A DNA stretch of 64,000 nucleotides from Staphylococcus debuckii (GCF_003718735.1 NZ_CP033460.1:1674001-1738000), one strand, 5' to 3'; positions 43,648 through 53,175 are shown, counted from the first letter of the stretch. Notes: a model not told the origin generated them from the letters alone. Translations and numbers: made by a program.

Positions 43648-43956
43648 TTAAGCGTTGATTTTGTCAATTGTTAATTTAGTGTATGGTTGACGATGGCCTT
43701 TTTTACGTTTAGAGTCTTTACGACGTCTGTAAGTAAATACAGTAATTTTTTTACCGTGACCTTGTTTATTAACTGTAGCAGATACAGTAGCACCTTCTAC
43801 TGTAGGAGCACCAACTTTTACAGAGTCTCCACCTACAAATAATACTTTGTCAAAAGTAAAAGCGTCGCCTTCATTTACGTCTAATTTCTCAACGAAGATT
43901 TCTTGACCTTCTTCTACTTTAATTTGTTTACCGCCTGTTTCGATAATAGCAAACAT
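43648..43956 (-). CDS. rplU: 50S ribosomal protein L21
   Basis: 102 residues from ATG at 43956 with ribosome site GGAGGTG. L21 features: [26 protein letters not shown] at the N-terminus and the basic C-terminal [20 protein letters not shown] that contacts rRNA. First gene of rplU-prp-rpmA, preceded by an L21-type leader. Confidence 0.98.
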   Translation of the reverse strand: MFAIIETGGKQIKVEEGQEIFVEKLDVNEGDAFTFDKVLFVGGDSVKVGAPTVEGATVSATVNKQGHGKKITVFTYRRRKDSKRKKGHRQPYTKLTIDKINA

Positions 43957-43969
43957 ACTTTGCACCTCC

Positions 43970-44078
43970 TATATAATAAGTCACGCCATATATAGGTGAT
44001 ATTCTTCAATATACTTAAACCTATATTTGAGCGGTTGTATGTAGCTATAAACTACTCAACTGCTAAAGCTTACCATCC
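43970..44078 (-). promoter_or_regulatory. L21 leader-like regulatory RNA
   Basis: The region between mreD and rplU contains, on the minus strand, an inverted repeat ATATAGGT / ACCTATAT (about 44032-43992) and a second pair around GTTGAG/CGCTC near 44040-44070, close upstream of the rplU ribosome site. Firmicutes carry a conserved L21 leader here, thought to bind L21 for feedback. Assigned by position and hairpin only. Confidence 0.5.
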
Positions 44079-44600
44079 TTATGCCTTCGTGTCAATTAGT
44101 GAAGTTAATTTTTTGATAAGTTTTCTCGTTACTGCAAATAAAATTACTAACAATATCAGATTAAGTAATGCAGTCGGTACTAATCTGAATAAAATAAATT
44201 CCATGAAACTAAACTGGATAAGTCCTAATAATCCGTATATCAATGCTGTATAAATTTCAAAAATGATGGTAAATATCCATACTCCTAAGAAGACCATAGC
44301 ATGATCTCTGTAATATACTTTGAAAAAATAATTCATTAGAACTACAAACAGTACATATCCAAATGTATTTAAACCATAAATAGTTCCATAGTATAAATCA
44401 GTTGTAAGCCCAAAGATAATAGCGAGAGTAATCGCGATACTTGGTTTCTTATATATAGTTAAAATCAAAAGATACATCAATAAAAGATGAGGAACGAAAA
44501 TGATTTCTTTATTACCTATATGCATAGGAATAATCAAAGCAATAAGTGAGTCAATGTAGAATAGAACTGCACCAAATAAAAAATAGCTGAATGCGCGCAT
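44079..44600 (-). CDS. mreD: Rod shape-determining protein MreD
   Basis: 173 residues, five to six hydrophobic segments, no other domain. Membrane partner of MreC in the cell-wall elongation complex. Start overlaps the mreC stop by one base (TAATG). In staphylococci mreC/mreD persist without mreB, so the pair has a different role from that in rods; viable deletion has been reported in S. aureus. Confidence 0.95.
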   Translation of the reverse strand: MRAFSYFLFGAVLFYIDSLIALIIPMHIGNKEIIFVPHLLLMYLLILTIYKKPSIAITLAIIFGLTTDLYYGTIYGLNTFGYVLFVVLMNYFFKVYYRDHAMVFLGVWIFTIIFEIYTALIYGLLGLIQFSFMEFILFRLVPTALLNLILLVILFAVTRKLIKKLTSLIDTKA

Positions 44601-45439
44601 TATTGCTCACCGCTTTCATCCGTCAAAGTTTTAGGATCTCTCTTCGCTACATATACATGGTCTAAATCACTCAAATCTGCAGCAGTTTTCACACGCACTT
44701 CTTTAGCAAGTCCGTATTCATCATTATTTACTTTGGTAACCTCCCCGATGTATAAATCACTTGGCAGTTGATTAGCCAATCCGCTAGTAACTACTTTATC
44801 CCCTTTACTGATTTTATCTTTATTATCAATATCGCTAATAACTAATTCATTTGTTTTACGATCATAATGATTAATTAAACCGAAAACTTTGTTTGATTTA
44901 TGTTGGATATTAACAGAAATTTTTCCTGATCTAGAATTAGTTGATAATAAATCCACTTGTGAAGAGAACTGATTAACCTTAGCAATACGGCCTACTAATC
45001 CTTCAGAAGTGATAACTGCCATATTATTTTTTATATCGTCTTTTTTCCCTTTATCGATAATGACTTTATTCATCCATTGATCAGGGTTTCTTGCAATGAC
45101 AGTAGAACTGATTGGATTATATTTTGAAATATCTTTAACTTTTAATTCTTTTCTAAAATCACTGTTCTCCGATTTTAAACGTTGATTTTCCGCTTCTAGT
45201 TGTTTGATTTTATTTGCATCTTTTTTAGAACTTCCCCCATCGAATAAGCCGTTAATTGAACCTGTAACGATATGTATTGGATAGGCTATTGCACGTTGTG
45301 GAACAGATATAGAATCTCCTACAAATTGTTCCACTGAAGATTGATGATGTGATCTGATCGATAACCCTATTAATGCTATAAATAGAATCAGGGAACAGAA
45401 AATAACAATCAACTTGTTATTTTTAAAAAAATTGGACAA
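44600..45439 (-). CDS. mreC: Rod shape-determining protein MreC
   Basis: 279 residues from a TTG at 45439 (LSNFFKNNKLIV), supported by AGAGGTG; a GTG 12 codons upstream lacks a ribosome site. One N-terminal transmembrane helix (about 8-30), a coiled coil (about 68-100, KQLEAENQRLKSENSDFRKEL), then the extracellular beta-domains (VIARNPDQWMNKVIIDKGK, about 110-275). Immediately precedes mreD. Confidence 0.93.
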   Translation of the reverse strand: MSNFFKNNKLIVIFCSLILFIALIGLSIRSHHQSSVEQFVGDSISVPQRAIAYPIHIVTGSINGLFDGGSSKKDANKIKQLEAENQRLKSENSDFRKELKVKDISKYNPISSTVIARNPDQWMNKVIIDKGKKDDIKNNMAVITSEGLVGRIAKVNQFSSQVDLLSTNSRSGKISVNIQHKSNKVFGLINHYDRKTNELVISDIDNKDKISKGDKVVTSGLANQLPSDLYIGEVTKVNNDEYGLAKEVRVKTAADLSDLDHVYVAKRDPKTLTDESGEQ

Positions 45440-45540
45440 CCCGAACACCTCTATTACCTCGAAATTTCGTATCACAATTTATTTTATATTACTACACCTA
45501 GTAATTAAAGTACTTACCCCTCATATTTATATTTACTTAA

Positions 45541-45592
45541 CAAAAAAGTGTATCGACAAAAGAAATTCACTAAAATTTGCCGATACACTTTC
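45541..45592 (-). terminator. Intrinsic terminator after the 48-residue ORF
   Basis: Eleven-bp perfect stem (45545-45555 and 45581-45591) with a 25-base loop, then TTTTTTG on the minus strand. Lies between the 48-residue ORF and mreC and so gives mreCD a separate transcript start. Confidence 0.75.
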
Positions 45593-45650
45593 AATAATAT
45601 GCTATTAAATAAAATTTCAAAAGCCGCATTTAATGGATTCAATATCGACT

Positions 45651-45797
45651 CTATTTGCTTGCTTTCTCATTATTGTTATCGTTATCGTTTTCTTTTTCAT
45701 CTTCTTTATAAAGTGTTTCTTCTTTTCTCCATTGCTCGAATAATTTTTGAGCTTTTGATTGTTCGTCAGCATTCTTTCCATTATTTTGCTTACTCAT
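45651..45797 (-). CDS. Small hydrophilic hypothetical protein (48 aa)
   Basis: ATG at 45797 with ribosome site GAGAGGG. The product starts MSKQNNGKNADEQSKAQKLFEQWRKEE and ends in an Asp/Asn/Lys-rich tail (KENDNDNNNEKASK). No membrane segment, no cysteine; central part could form one amphipathic helix. Lies 92 bp after the 154-residue membrane protein and before its own terminator. Too short for many gene finders; function unknown. Confidence 0.6.
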   Translation of the reverse strand: MSKQNNGKNADEQSKAQKLFEQWRKEETLYKEDEKENDNDNNNEKASK

Positions 45798-45889
45798 AAT
45801 TAATCAACCCTCTCTATAATTAATTCAACCATAGGTTAACGTAATCATTTTTCTTTTTCAAGATTATCACTTTATTATTAGAAGAAAGA

Positions 45890-46354
45890 TTAATAGGAGT
45901 TAATAGGTTTCATTTCGATATTTTGCTGCATGGCATTTAAGTCTTGAAACAATTCTATTTCAGTGGCATATACTCTGATTTTATCTGAACCGAAGCGGTA
46001 CATAATAAATTGATTGCCACGTTGACCAATTAAATATTTATCATTATAGCCCATACGACTCAAGTCACTTACATGCATGAATTCTTTTTTATTAATCATA
46101 TTAAAAATATTTTTAGTTTGACTGGCAGGCATGTTATTTAACAAGTCATTTTCTTCGATTGCATAATGTTGGCCAGGTTTAAATTCATCTACAGGAACAC
46201 TCTCGGTATTATATGATGAATGGACTCCTTTATTGCCGACAGGATTCCAGTCTTGTTCTTTAAGAAACGGCGCATATTTCAAAGCAAAAAACACAATAAC
46301 AATAATACCTGCTACAGCGATGATATTTTTTATTAAATTAAGTATAAATCGCAT
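45890..46354 (-). CDS. Staphylococcal membrane protein of unknown function (possibly DUF4930)
   Basis: 154 residues with one N-terminal transmembrane helix (about 8-25, IKNIIAVAGIIVIVFFALKY) and a hydrophilic domain that would face outside. No cysteine, no catalytic motif seen. I recall a staphylococcal DUF4930 family of this length next to mreC/radC, but cannot verify it. Neighbours: radC and a plus-strand small membrane protein upstream, the 48-residue ORF downstream. Confidence 0.75.
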   Translation of the reverse strand: MRFILNLIKNIIAVAGIIVIVFFALKYAPFLKEQDWNPVGNKGVHSSYNTESVPVDEFKPGQHYAIEENDLLNNMPASQTKNIFNMINKKEFMHVSDLSRMGYNDKYLIGQRGNQFIMYRFGSDKIRVYATEIELFQDLNAMQQNIEMKPINSY

Positions 46355-46479
46355 CTTCTACACCGCCCACTGTTATTATATGTATATATTAGAGTATATC
46401 CTTCATTTATACATCGGCCTACAGAATGATAATATAGTTATGACTTAGGACTGATGTATATAAAAATAAAATACGCTAC

Positions 46480-46485
46480 TATAAT
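46480..46485 (+). promoter_or_regulatory. Predicted -10 element of the 56-aa membrane protein gene
   Basis: Plus strand TATAAT, about 24 bp before the gene's start, with AGGAGTGG between. No -35 match is evident. Confidence 0.4.
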
Positions 46486-46503
46486 ATAAAAGGAGTGGCC
46501 ACG

Positions 46504-46674
46504 ATGACAATTTTATCATTAATTTTATTAGTATTACTGGTAGGCTTATTATTCAGAGTCGGATTATCTATCTTAAGATTTCTAATTAAAGCTGGCATAC
46601 TTGTATTAATTATATATTTAGCTTATCAGGGTGTCCTTTGGATTATGCAATATCTACAAAGCCACCCGCTTTAA
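46504..46674 (+). CDS. Small membrane protein (56 aa, two predicted helices)
   Basis: ATG at 46504, ribosome site AGGAGTGG. The 56-residue product is nearly all Leu/Ile/Val: helix one about 3-17 (ILSLILLVLLVGLLF), Arg/Lys-containing hinge RVGLSILRFLIK, helix two about 29-48. Such a protein could be a small structural or toxin-like membrane peptide; no toxin-antitoxin partner is visible. It is the only plus-strand gene between 23 and 52 kb. Confidence 0.65.
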   Translation: MTILSLILLVLLVGLLFRVGLSILRFLIKAGILVLIIYLAYQGVLWIMQYLQSHPL

Positions 46675-46700
46675 TGAAAATAAAATATATCCAACTATTA

Positions 46701-46738
46701 AACCTGATTACAAATATAAAAGTGATTAGGTTTTTTTA
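46701..46738 (+). terminator. Intrinsic terminator of the 56-aa gene
   Basis: Arms AAACCTGATTAC and GTGATTAGGTTT (about 46701-46737) pair with two G-T pairs; a T run follows on the plus strand and overlaps the radC stop region on the opposite strand. Confidence 0.55.
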
Positions 46739-47416
46739 ATTTTCCAAATATCCTCCCTCTACCATACTTAAATATTTAGCATCGCCGATAATAATGTGAT
46801 CTAGCAGTTCAATACCTAATACTCTGCCGCATTCTTGCAATCTCTTGGTAGTTGCTATATCTTCCTTAGACGGTGTAACATCTCCTGAAGGGTGATTATG
46901 CACCACGATAATAGCATTGCTTGACCATTTGATCGCCGCCTTGAATACTTCTCGAAGATGCACAATAGAAGAATTCAAAGTGCCTACAAATATAACTTCA
47001 TGCCGAATTACTATATTTTTCGAATTTAAAAATAGAACTTCAAATTGCTCGTGCGTCAGATGCATCATTCTTGCTAGAAAATAATCTGCAGCATCTTGTG
47101 GAGATGATATCTTAATTTTTTCCTCTATGTCCGGAACGTGCATGCGTTCCCCTAATTCAAAAGCAGCTTTCAGAATCACAGCCTTATTTAAACCAATCCC
47201 CTTTACCTTGGTTAAATCATTCAACGAAAAAGACTTTAATTCACGCAAGCTATGTGCTAATTTAATTAAATCTTGCGCCACTTCTAAACTAGAATGACCT
47301 TTTCTGCCGGTGTTGATGAGTATCGCAAGTAATTCTGAGTCTGCTAAATTTATTGCACCTTTCGCAATGAGCTTTTCTCGTGGTTTATCATTATCTGGTA
47401 ATTGTTTAATCATCAT
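46736..47416 (-). CDS. radC: RadC-family JAB/MPN-domain protein
   Basis: 226 residues. N-terminal helix-hairpin-helix region ([22 protein letters not shown], about 68-90) and a C-terminal JAMM-like metalloprotease fold with [14 protein letters not shown] (metal His-His-Asp, about 172-185). Despite the name it is not needed for DNA repair in Bacillus or S. pneumoniae; role unsettled. 13 bp after comC, probably cotranscribed with it. Confidence 0.95.
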   Translation of the reverse strand: MMIKQLPDNDKPREKLIAKGAINLADSELLAILINTGRKGHSSLEVAQDLIKLAHSLRELKSFSLNDLTKVKGIGLNKAVILKAAFELGERMHVPDIEEKIKISSPQDAADYFLARMMHLTHEQFEVLFLNSKNIVIRHEVIFVGTLNSSIVHLREVFKAAIKWSSNAIIVVHNHPSGDVTPSKEDIATTKRLQECGRVLGIELLDHIIIGDAKYLSMVEGGYLEN

Positions 47417-47429
47417 TTAAATTTATCTC

Positions 47430-48137
47430 CTAAACGTAAAAATATTGAATTAAGTAAGTGTGGAAAATTGAGGTGAATAAAAAAGCTAGAAAAATAAATG
47501 GAATAAGCGGAATTTTAGCGATTTTCATTTTTGTTATAGATATTAAAATGATTGCTAAAAAACCTGCAAAAATAAATGTGCAGCAAAATATATAGAGGAA
47601 TAATGGAAATGGTATTACTAAAGCAAGAAGAGAAAATATTGCAATATCACCATAACCTATGGAACTGCGAGAGATTAAATATAATAAATGCAATAAGAAG
47701 ATAATTGGAATTTGATTATAAAAAATGTGATTGGATAAAGCTAAAACAATTATTACAAAAACAATTAGAAAGTGAATCGGTATTGAAAAAGTTTGATAAT
47801 CGTACAGTGTAGCCGCTAACAAAAAAAGATAAATGGCTATAAATAAGCTTGCTTTTAAGTGGATAAATTGAAAGGATATCAGAGGTATTGGAATCCAAGC
47901 TAGAAGTTCACCTGTAAAATGAATGAGCGGAATTTTACGATTACAATATCGACATCTGCCACGCAACCACAAAAAACTAATGATAGGTACTAAATCGTAA
48001 AAATTAAGAACATGTTTACAACTATCACATTTTGAACGACGTACTAAATAAGTAAAGTTTAACTGTTTAACGTGACAAAATTGCAAAAGAAAGCTTTCTA
48101 AAATAATACAATAGCAACTTAAAATAGTGATGGACAA
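47430..48137 (-). CDS. comC: Type IV prepilin peptidase ComC (leader peptidase/methylase)
   Basis: 235 residues, polytopic membrane aspartyl protease. CDSCKHVL and CRYCNRK form the zinc tetracysteine loop (about 37-66), and the two catalytic aspartates are in LYDYQTFSIP (about 112) and GYGDIAIF (about 163). TTG start at 48137 inferred from the ribosome-like GGGGG; other starts possible. Processes competence pseudopilins (ComGC). About seven transmembrane segments. Confidence 0.9.
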   Translation of the reverse strand: MSITILSCYCIILESFLLQFCHVKQLNFTYLVRRSKCDSCKHVLNFYDLVPIISFLWLRGRCRYCNRKIPLIHFTGELLAWIPIPLISFQFIHLKASLFIAIYLFLLAATLYDYQTFSIPIHFLIVFVIIVLALSNHIFYNQIPIIFLLHLLYLISRSSIGYGDIAIFSLLALVIPFPLFLYIFCCTFIFAGFLAIILISITKMKIAKIPLIPFIFLAFLFTSIFHTYLIQYFYV

Positions 48138-48173
48138 ATACTATCTGCCCCCTTCTGTTAGTGTCATGCAAAT

Positions 48174-48202
48174 ATTATAGCGCCATCCAAGCAAACAATC
48201 AA
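48174..48202 (-). promoter_or_regulatory. Predicted sigma-A promoter of comC-radC
   Basis: Minus strand: -35 TTGATT (48197-48202), 17-bp spacer, -10 TATAAT (48174-48179). Start near 48167, about 30 bp before comC. An AT-rich palindrome lies 18 bp upstream (48221-48237). Confidence 0.65.
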
Positions 48203-48305
48203 TTATTTTTATTACTTTATCATATTTTTAAAATATGAATTAAACATCTCTAAAATTCGCATTTTCTACGTGCATTTAGCATTAAAATTCAAAGTAATTA
48301 TACAT

Positions 48306-48345
48306 AAAAAAGTTGGAGCACAAAACATATTTATACTCCAACTCT
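48306..48345 (-). terminator. Intrinsic terminator after folC
   Basis: Arms AGTTGGAG/CTCCAACT (48311-48318 and 48336-48343) then TTTTTTATG on the minus strand. The same GAGTTGGA-type stem recurs after pcp (53828-53856). Confidence 0.8.
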
Positions 48346-48349
48346 TATT

Positions 48350-49618
48350 TTATTTATTGAAATCTATTTTAGCTTTTACTTCACTGATAAAGTAAAGACT
48401 GCCTGTAATTATCAAAGCATTGCCTTGATAATTTTCTACAAAGTCAACATAATCGTCGATAAGTTCTGGTGTGAATGTTTCCGCTTCTGCAGCAATTTCT
48501 TCTTTAGGCTTAGCTCTATGGAAATCAAAATCAGTAATATAGACATGATTAGAAATCGTTTTTAATTTCTCCAGCATATGTGCTATCGGTTTACCGCTAA
48601 CTGCTGAAAATAAAATATCTACATTGTCTTTGTCATAATAATTTTTTATTGTATGCACCAATGCTGCTACACTCTCATTATTATGCGCTCCATCTATTAC
48701 CATCAAAGGTTCTTCTTTGACTCTCTCAATTCTGCCTGTCCAACTTACCTTTTCCATTGCATTAATCATTTTATTGAAATCTAGTTCTATTTGCCCTTGC
48801 TCAAACAAAATGATAAGTGCAGTAATAGCAAGTGCCGCATTTTCTTTTTGATGTTCACCCAACATCTCTAATGCGATATTTTCAAGTTCATAATCTTTAA
48901 ATCTATAGATAAATTCATCATCTTCAGAAACGATAGAAATATCTCGATCTAGTTCAAATGCTGGTGCATCTTGTTTTTCTGCATATTCACGGAAATACTT
49001 TAAGGCATCTTCATTTTTCACAGCATAAACAAAAGGTACATGATGTTTAATGATATCGCCCTTGTTTTTTGCAATATCGGCATAAGTTGATCCTAATAAA
49101 TCCGTATGGTCTAAACCAATGCTAGTAATAATAGACATAATCGGTGAAAATACATTTGTAGAATCATTTTTAATTCCTAAACCTGCTTCTATTACAACGA
49201 AATCCACTGGTCTGATTTCTCCAAAGTATAAAAACATCATAGTGGTAATGATTTCAAATTCAGTAGCAGTACCATATTCTGTTTCTGCTTCTAATTCCTC
49301 ACTTATTGGCTTGACACGCGATACTAATTCTACAATAACGTCATTGCTGACGGGTTCACCATTTAAACTAATACGTTCATTAAAGGTTTCGATATATGGT
49401 GAAGTGAAAGTACCGACATCATAACCATTCTCAACTAAGGCTGAGCGCAAATAAGCAACTGTTGAACCTTTGCCATTTGTTCCCCCTACATGGATACCAT
49501 TGATATTATTTTCAGGGTGTCCTAAACGATGCAACATCCATTCCATACGTTTAGTACCTGGTTTAATACCGAATTTATCTCTCTCATGTATCCAATATAA
49601 GCTGTCTAGGTAATTCAT
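48350..49618 (-). CDS. folC: Folylpolyglutamate synthase/dihydrofolate synthase
   Basis: 422 residues, Mur-ligase superfamily. ATP loop GTNGKGSTVAYLRSAL (about 48-63), SPYIETFNERI folate loop, and SIGLDHTDLLGSTY Mg site (about 165-178), C-terminal domain with VIDGAHNNESV. Adds glutamates to folate. Starts 11 bp after valS. Confidence 0.97.
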   Translation of the reverse strand: MNYLDSLYWIHERDKFGIKPGTKRMEWMLHRLGHPENNINGIHVGGTNGKGSTVAYLRSALVENGYDVGTFTSPYIETFNERISLNGEPVSNDVIVELVSRVKPISEELEAETEYGTATEFEIITTMMFLYFGEIRPVDFVVIEAGLGIKNDSTNVFSPIMSIITSIGLDHTDLLGSTYADIAKNKGDIIKHHVPFVYAVKNEDALKYFREYAEKQDAPAFELDRDISIVSEDDEFIYRFKDYELENIALEMLGEHQKENAALAITALIILFEQGQIELDFNKMINAMEKVSWTGRIERVKEEPLMVIDGAHNNESVAALVHTIKNYYDKDNVDILFSAVSGKPIAHMLEKLKTISNHVYITDFDFHRAKPKEEIAAEAETFTPELIDDYVDFVENYQGNALIITGSLYFISEVKAKIDFNK

Positions 49619-49629
49619 AATCAGGACTC

Positions 49630-52260
49630 CTATGCTTTTAATTGTTCAATTCTAGCTTTTACGCTATCGTATTTTTCTTGATAATCTAGCTTTTTAGCTT
49701 TTTCTTCATTGATGATTTTTTCTGGAGCTTTATTAACAAAGTTTTCATTAGACAACTTTTTGTCTACACGGTCTAATTCACTTTGCCATTTATCAAGTTC
49801 TTTTTCCAAACGTGCAATTTCTTTATCCATATCAATTAAACCTTCTAGAGGTAAAATAACTTCTCCTGCACCCACTACAGAAGTCATAGCTTTATCAGGT
49901 GTTTCGATATCAGTTGAAATTACAAGCTCACTTGGATGACCGAATCTTTCAAGGTAATGTTGATTTTCATTTAACATTTTTGTAATCTCAGCATCTTTTG
50001 TTTTGATATAGATAGGAATTGCTTTAGATAGTGGTGTATTCACTTCTGAACGTGCTTGTCTAACAGCTTTAATGATTTCAACCACATATTGCATCGCTTG
50101 TTTACTTTCTTCAAACATGAATTCCTCTTCTACTTCTGGCCATGCACTTGTCACAATTGTTTCTCCCACATGTGGAAGATTTTGCCAAATCTCTTCAGTA
50201 ACAAATGGCATATATGGATGAAGCATACGCATTGTGCGATCTAGCACATAGCTTAAGACTGAGCGTGTAACTTGTTTTTGTGCTTCATCTTCGCCATTCA
50301 TTGGTATTTTACTCATTTCAATATACCAATCACAGAATTCATCCCAGATAAAGTTGTATAATGCACGTCCTACTTCACCAAACTCATAGCGATCACTTAA
50401 ATCAGTAACTGTTTTAACTGTTTCATTTAAGCGTGTCAAAATCCATTTATCTGCTAAAGATAAATTATGAGTTAAATCGATATCTTCAAATTTGAATTCT
50501 TCGCCAATATTCATAATACTGAATCTTGCAGCATTCCAAATTTTATTGATAAAGTTCCATACTGATTCCACTTTTTCAGTTGAATAACGCAAATCATGAC
50601 CTGGTGACGATCCTGTTGCTAAGAAATATCTTAAGCTATCTGCGCCATACTCATTGATAACATCCATTGGATCCACACCATTGCCCAATGACTTACTCAT
50701 CTTACGACCATCTTCAGCACGAACTAAACCATGCAATAACACATCATCAAATGGACGTTCACCTGTAAATTCAAGTCCTTGGAAAATCATACGCGCTACC
50801 CAGAAGAAAATAATATCGTATCCAGTTACGAGCGCGTTAGTTGGGTAATAGCGTTGATAATCTTCAGATTCAACGTCAGGCCAGCCTAATGTTGAGAACG
50901 GCCATAATCCGCTAGAGAACCAAGTATCTAAGACATCTTCATCTTGCACCCAGTTTTCTGCATCTTCTGGTTCTGTTTCTCCTACATAAATTTCTCCAGT
51001 TTCTTTATGATACCAAGCTGGAATTTGGTGACCCCACCACAATTGACGTGAAATTGTCCAGTCTCGGATATTTTCCATCCATTGATTGAAGGTATGTTCA
51101 AAACGTTCTGGAACAAAATTAATACGATTATCTGTTTTTTGATTATCTAAAGCTTGTTTAGCTAAAGGTTCCATATTAACAAACCATTGTGTAGATAAAT
51201 AAGGTTCAACTACTGCGCCAGTTCTTTCAGAATGACCAACTGCATGCACATGATCTTCTATTTTAATGACTAAATCTTGCGCTTTTAAGTCTTCGACAAG
51301 TTGAGTACGGCATTCGAAGCGGTCCATACCTTCATATTTACCTGCTTTATCGTTCATTTTACCTTCTTCATCCATAACAATAATTGATTCTAAATCGTGT
51401 CTTTGACCGATTTCAAAGTCATTAGGATCATGAGCAGGTGTTACTTTCATCGCACCACTACCGAATTCAACATCTACGTATTCGTCTGCAAGAATTGGTA
51501 ATTCGCGATTTACAATCGGTAAGATAACTTTTTTGCCGATAACGTCTTTGTATCGTTCGTCATTAGGATTAACTACGATAGCTGTATCGCCAAGCATTGT
51601 TTCAGGACGTGTAGTCGCAATTTCAATATAACCTTCTCCATCCGCATACGGATATTTGAAGTGATAGAATTTACCTTCTACGTCTTCATGCACCACTTCA
51701 ATATCAGATAAAGCAGTACGCGCTTCCGGATCCCAGTTGATGATACGTTCACCGCGGTAAATCAGTCCTTTGTTATACATATCTACAAAGACTTTTCTAA
51801 CCGCTTTACTCAATCCATCATCCAAAGTAAAACGTTCTCGGTCATAATCTAAACCTAAACCTAATTTCGCCCATTGTTGACGAATGAAAGATGCATACTC
51901 ATCTTTCCAACTCCACACTTCTTCAAGGAATTTCTCACGGCCGATATCGTGACGTGAGATACCTTGTTCATTTAATTTTGCTTCTACTTTTGCTTGAGTC
52001 GCAATACCAGCATGGTCCATACCTGGTAAATATAATGTATCGTATCCTTGCATACGTTTCATTCTAGTCAGAATATCTTGTAAAGTTGTATCCCAAGCAT
52101 GTCCTAAATGCAATTTACCAGTTACATTCGGAGGCGGAATAACAATTGTATAAGTTTCTTTTGATTTATCACCGCTGGGTCTGAAATAGCCTTTTTCAAC
52201 CCATTCTTGATAACGTCCGGCTTCTACTTCAGTCGGATTGTATTTTGGTTTCATTTCCAT
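49630..52260 (-). CDS. valS: Valyl-tRNA synthetase
   Basis: 876 residues, class Ia. Signature [15 protein letters not shown] (HIGH-type, about 42-56), editing domain (about 190-345), [11 protein letters not shown] (KMSKS, about 525), and a C-terminal coiled-coil arm (about 810-876) that clamps tRNA. Nearly identical along its length to S. aureus ValS as I recall it. Controlled by a Val T-box leader. Confidence 0.98.
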   Translation of the reverse strand: MEMKPKYNPTEVEAGRYQEWVEKGYFRPSGDKSKETYTIVIPPPNVTGKLHLGHAWDTTLQDILTRMKRMQGYDTLYLPGMDHAGIATQAKVEAKLNEQGISRHDIGREKFLEEVWSWKDEYASFIRQQWAKLGLGLDYDRERFTLDDGLSKAVRKVFVDMYNKGLIYRGERIINWDPEARTALSDIEVVHEDVEGKFYHFKYPYADGEGYIEIATTRPETMLGDTAIVVNPNDERYKDVIGKKVILPIVNRELPILADEYVDVEFGSGAMKVTPAHDPNDFEIGQRHDLESIIVMDEEGKMNDKAGKYEGMDRFECRTQLVEDLKAQDLVIKIEDHVHAVGHSERTGAVVEPYLSTQWFVNMEPLAKQALDNQKTDNRINFVPERFEHTFNQWMENIRDWTISRQLWWGHQIPAWYHKETGEIYVGETEPEDAENWVQDEDVLDTWFSSGLWPFSTLGWPDVESEDYQRYYPTNALVTGYDIIFFWVARMIFQGLEFTGERPFDDVLLHGLVRAEDGRKMSKSLGNGVDPMDVINEYGADSLRYFLATGSSPGHDLRYSTEKVESVWNFINKIWNAARFSIMNIGEEFKFEDIDLTHNLSLADKWILTRLNETVKTVTDLSDRYEFGEVGRALYNFIWDEFCDWYIEMSKIPMNGEDEAQKQVTRSVLSYVLDRTMRMLHPYMPFVTEEIWQNLPHVGETIVTSAWPEVEEEFMFEESKQAMQYVVEIIKAVRQARSEVNTPLSKAIPIYIKTKDAEITKMLNENQHYLERFGHPSELVISTDIETPDKAMTSVVGAGEVILPLEGLIDMDKEIARLEKELDKWQSELDRVDKKLSNENFVNKAPEKIINEEKAKKLDYQEKYDSVKARIEQLKA

Positions 52261-52520
52261 TGAATTTCCTCCTTAAAAATAAAAACACCCGTTCCTAAAC
52301 ATAGGACGGATGTTCCGTGGTACCACCTAAATTCAACATAGCATCTACTATGAAGCACTTATATTGATTAACGCTCAATTACGCTTTATCCTACTTAGGT
52401 TCAAATAAAGATCCAAGCGGGCTACCTTCAACAGTTTCATTATACATTCTCACCAACCATGTACTCTCTTCAAAAATGAAAGACTGTGTACTCTTCCCGA
52501 TTTGTATTATTCACTTACTT
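52261..52520 (-). promoter_or_regulatory. T-box leader of valS (Val specifier GTA)
   Basis: T-box AGGTGGTACCACGG at about 52314-52328 (minus strand), followed by a terminator hairpin (about 52283-52314, arms around ACATCCGTCCT / AGGAACGGGTGTT) with a T run. In stem I the specifier region reads GAAG-GTA-GCC, giving GTA (Val) at 52423-52425. Uncharged tRNA-Val would antiterminate valS and folC. Confidence 0.92.
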
Positions 52521-52526
52521 ATTTAT

Positions 52527-52554
52527 AGTATAATAGAACTACAAAATAAGTCAA
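52527..52554 (-). promoter_or_regulatory. Predicted sigma-A promoter of valS
   Basis: Minus strand: -35 TTGACT (52549-52554), 16-bp spacer, -10 TATACT (52527-52532). Start near 52520, at the beginning of the T-box leader. Its -10 physically overlaps the plus-strand -10 (TATAAT, 52529-52534) of tag. Confidence 0.7.
52529..52534 (+). promoter_or_regulatory. Predicted -10 element of tag
   Basis: Plus strand TATAAT, about 38 bp before the tag start codon; only weak -35 candidates such as TTATTC (52507-52512, 16-bp spacing). Confidence 0.5.
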
Positions 52555-52571
52555 TGAGGTGGTATAAAAAT

Positions 52572-53129
52572 ATGTCAGATTGCGCCTTTGGAACAACTGA
52601 TCCAATTTATCTAGAGTATCATAATAACGAGTGGGGACAACCGCTTCACGACAGCAGAAAACTTTTTGAATTAATGGCTTTAGAATCTCAGCATGCAGGA
52701 CTTTCTTGGCTGACTATTTTAAAAAAGAGAGAAGCATACAGAGAAGCTTTCTACCATTTTGAGCCGGAAAAAATCGCCTCAATGACGGAAGAAGATATCG
52801 ATCTACTGATGGAATTTCCAGGGATTGTCCATTATCGCAAAAAAATAGAAGCTATTGTGAGTCAAGCTCAAGGATATCTAGAGATAGAAAAAATACACGG
52901 CAGTTTTAGCAAGTTCTTATGGTCATATGTAGATTTTCAACCTATTGATTTACATTATAAAACGCCTGCCGACCGTATTACGGTAGACGAGCGTGCGAAA
53001 CAAATGTCTAAGGATTTGAAAAAATACGGCTTTAAGTTTATGGGTCCTGTAACGATGTTTTCCTTTTTAGAAGCCGCTGGGTTATATGATGCTCATTTAG
53101 AAGATTGCCCTTATAAGCCCAAACGCTGA
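52572..53129 (+). CDS. tag: DNA-3-methyladenine glycosylase I
   Basis: 185 residues from ATG at 52572 with GAGGTGG upstream; a longer frame extends back to 52476 but would overlap the valS leader and promoter. Zinc-binding residues of the Tag family are conserved: Cys4 and His17 (EYHNNEWG), and the C-terminal HLEDC pair. Removes 3-methyladenine from DNA. HhH-type region FPGIVHYRKKIEAIV (about 90-105). Confidence 0.97.
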   Translation: MSDCAFGTTDPIYLEYHNNEWGQPLHDSRKLFELMALESQHAGLSWLTILKKREAYREAFYHFEPEKIASMTEEDIDLLMEFPGIVHYRKKIEAIVSQAQGYLEIEKIHGSFSKFLWSYVDFQPIDLHYKTPADRITVDERAKQMSKDLKKYGFKFMGPVTMFSFLEAAGLYDAHLEDCPYKPKR

Positions 53130-53175
53130 AGTCACTCATTGAATAAACAATCTACTGAATGGAGATGAAATCACT

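Noticed and set aside
46504..46674. 56-residue membrane protein as a type I toxin
   Set aside because: Size and hydrophobicity fit, but no antisense RNA promoter could be identified; kept only as a small membrane protein.
47131..47152. GGAACG...CGTTCC inverted repeat in radC, resembling a LexA-type site
   Set aside because: Spacer is 6 rather than 4 bases and it lies inside coding sequence.
52476..52571. Longer start for tag
   Set aside because: Would lie in the valS promoter and T-box; the ATG at 52572 has the ribosome site and the Cys4/His17 spacing.
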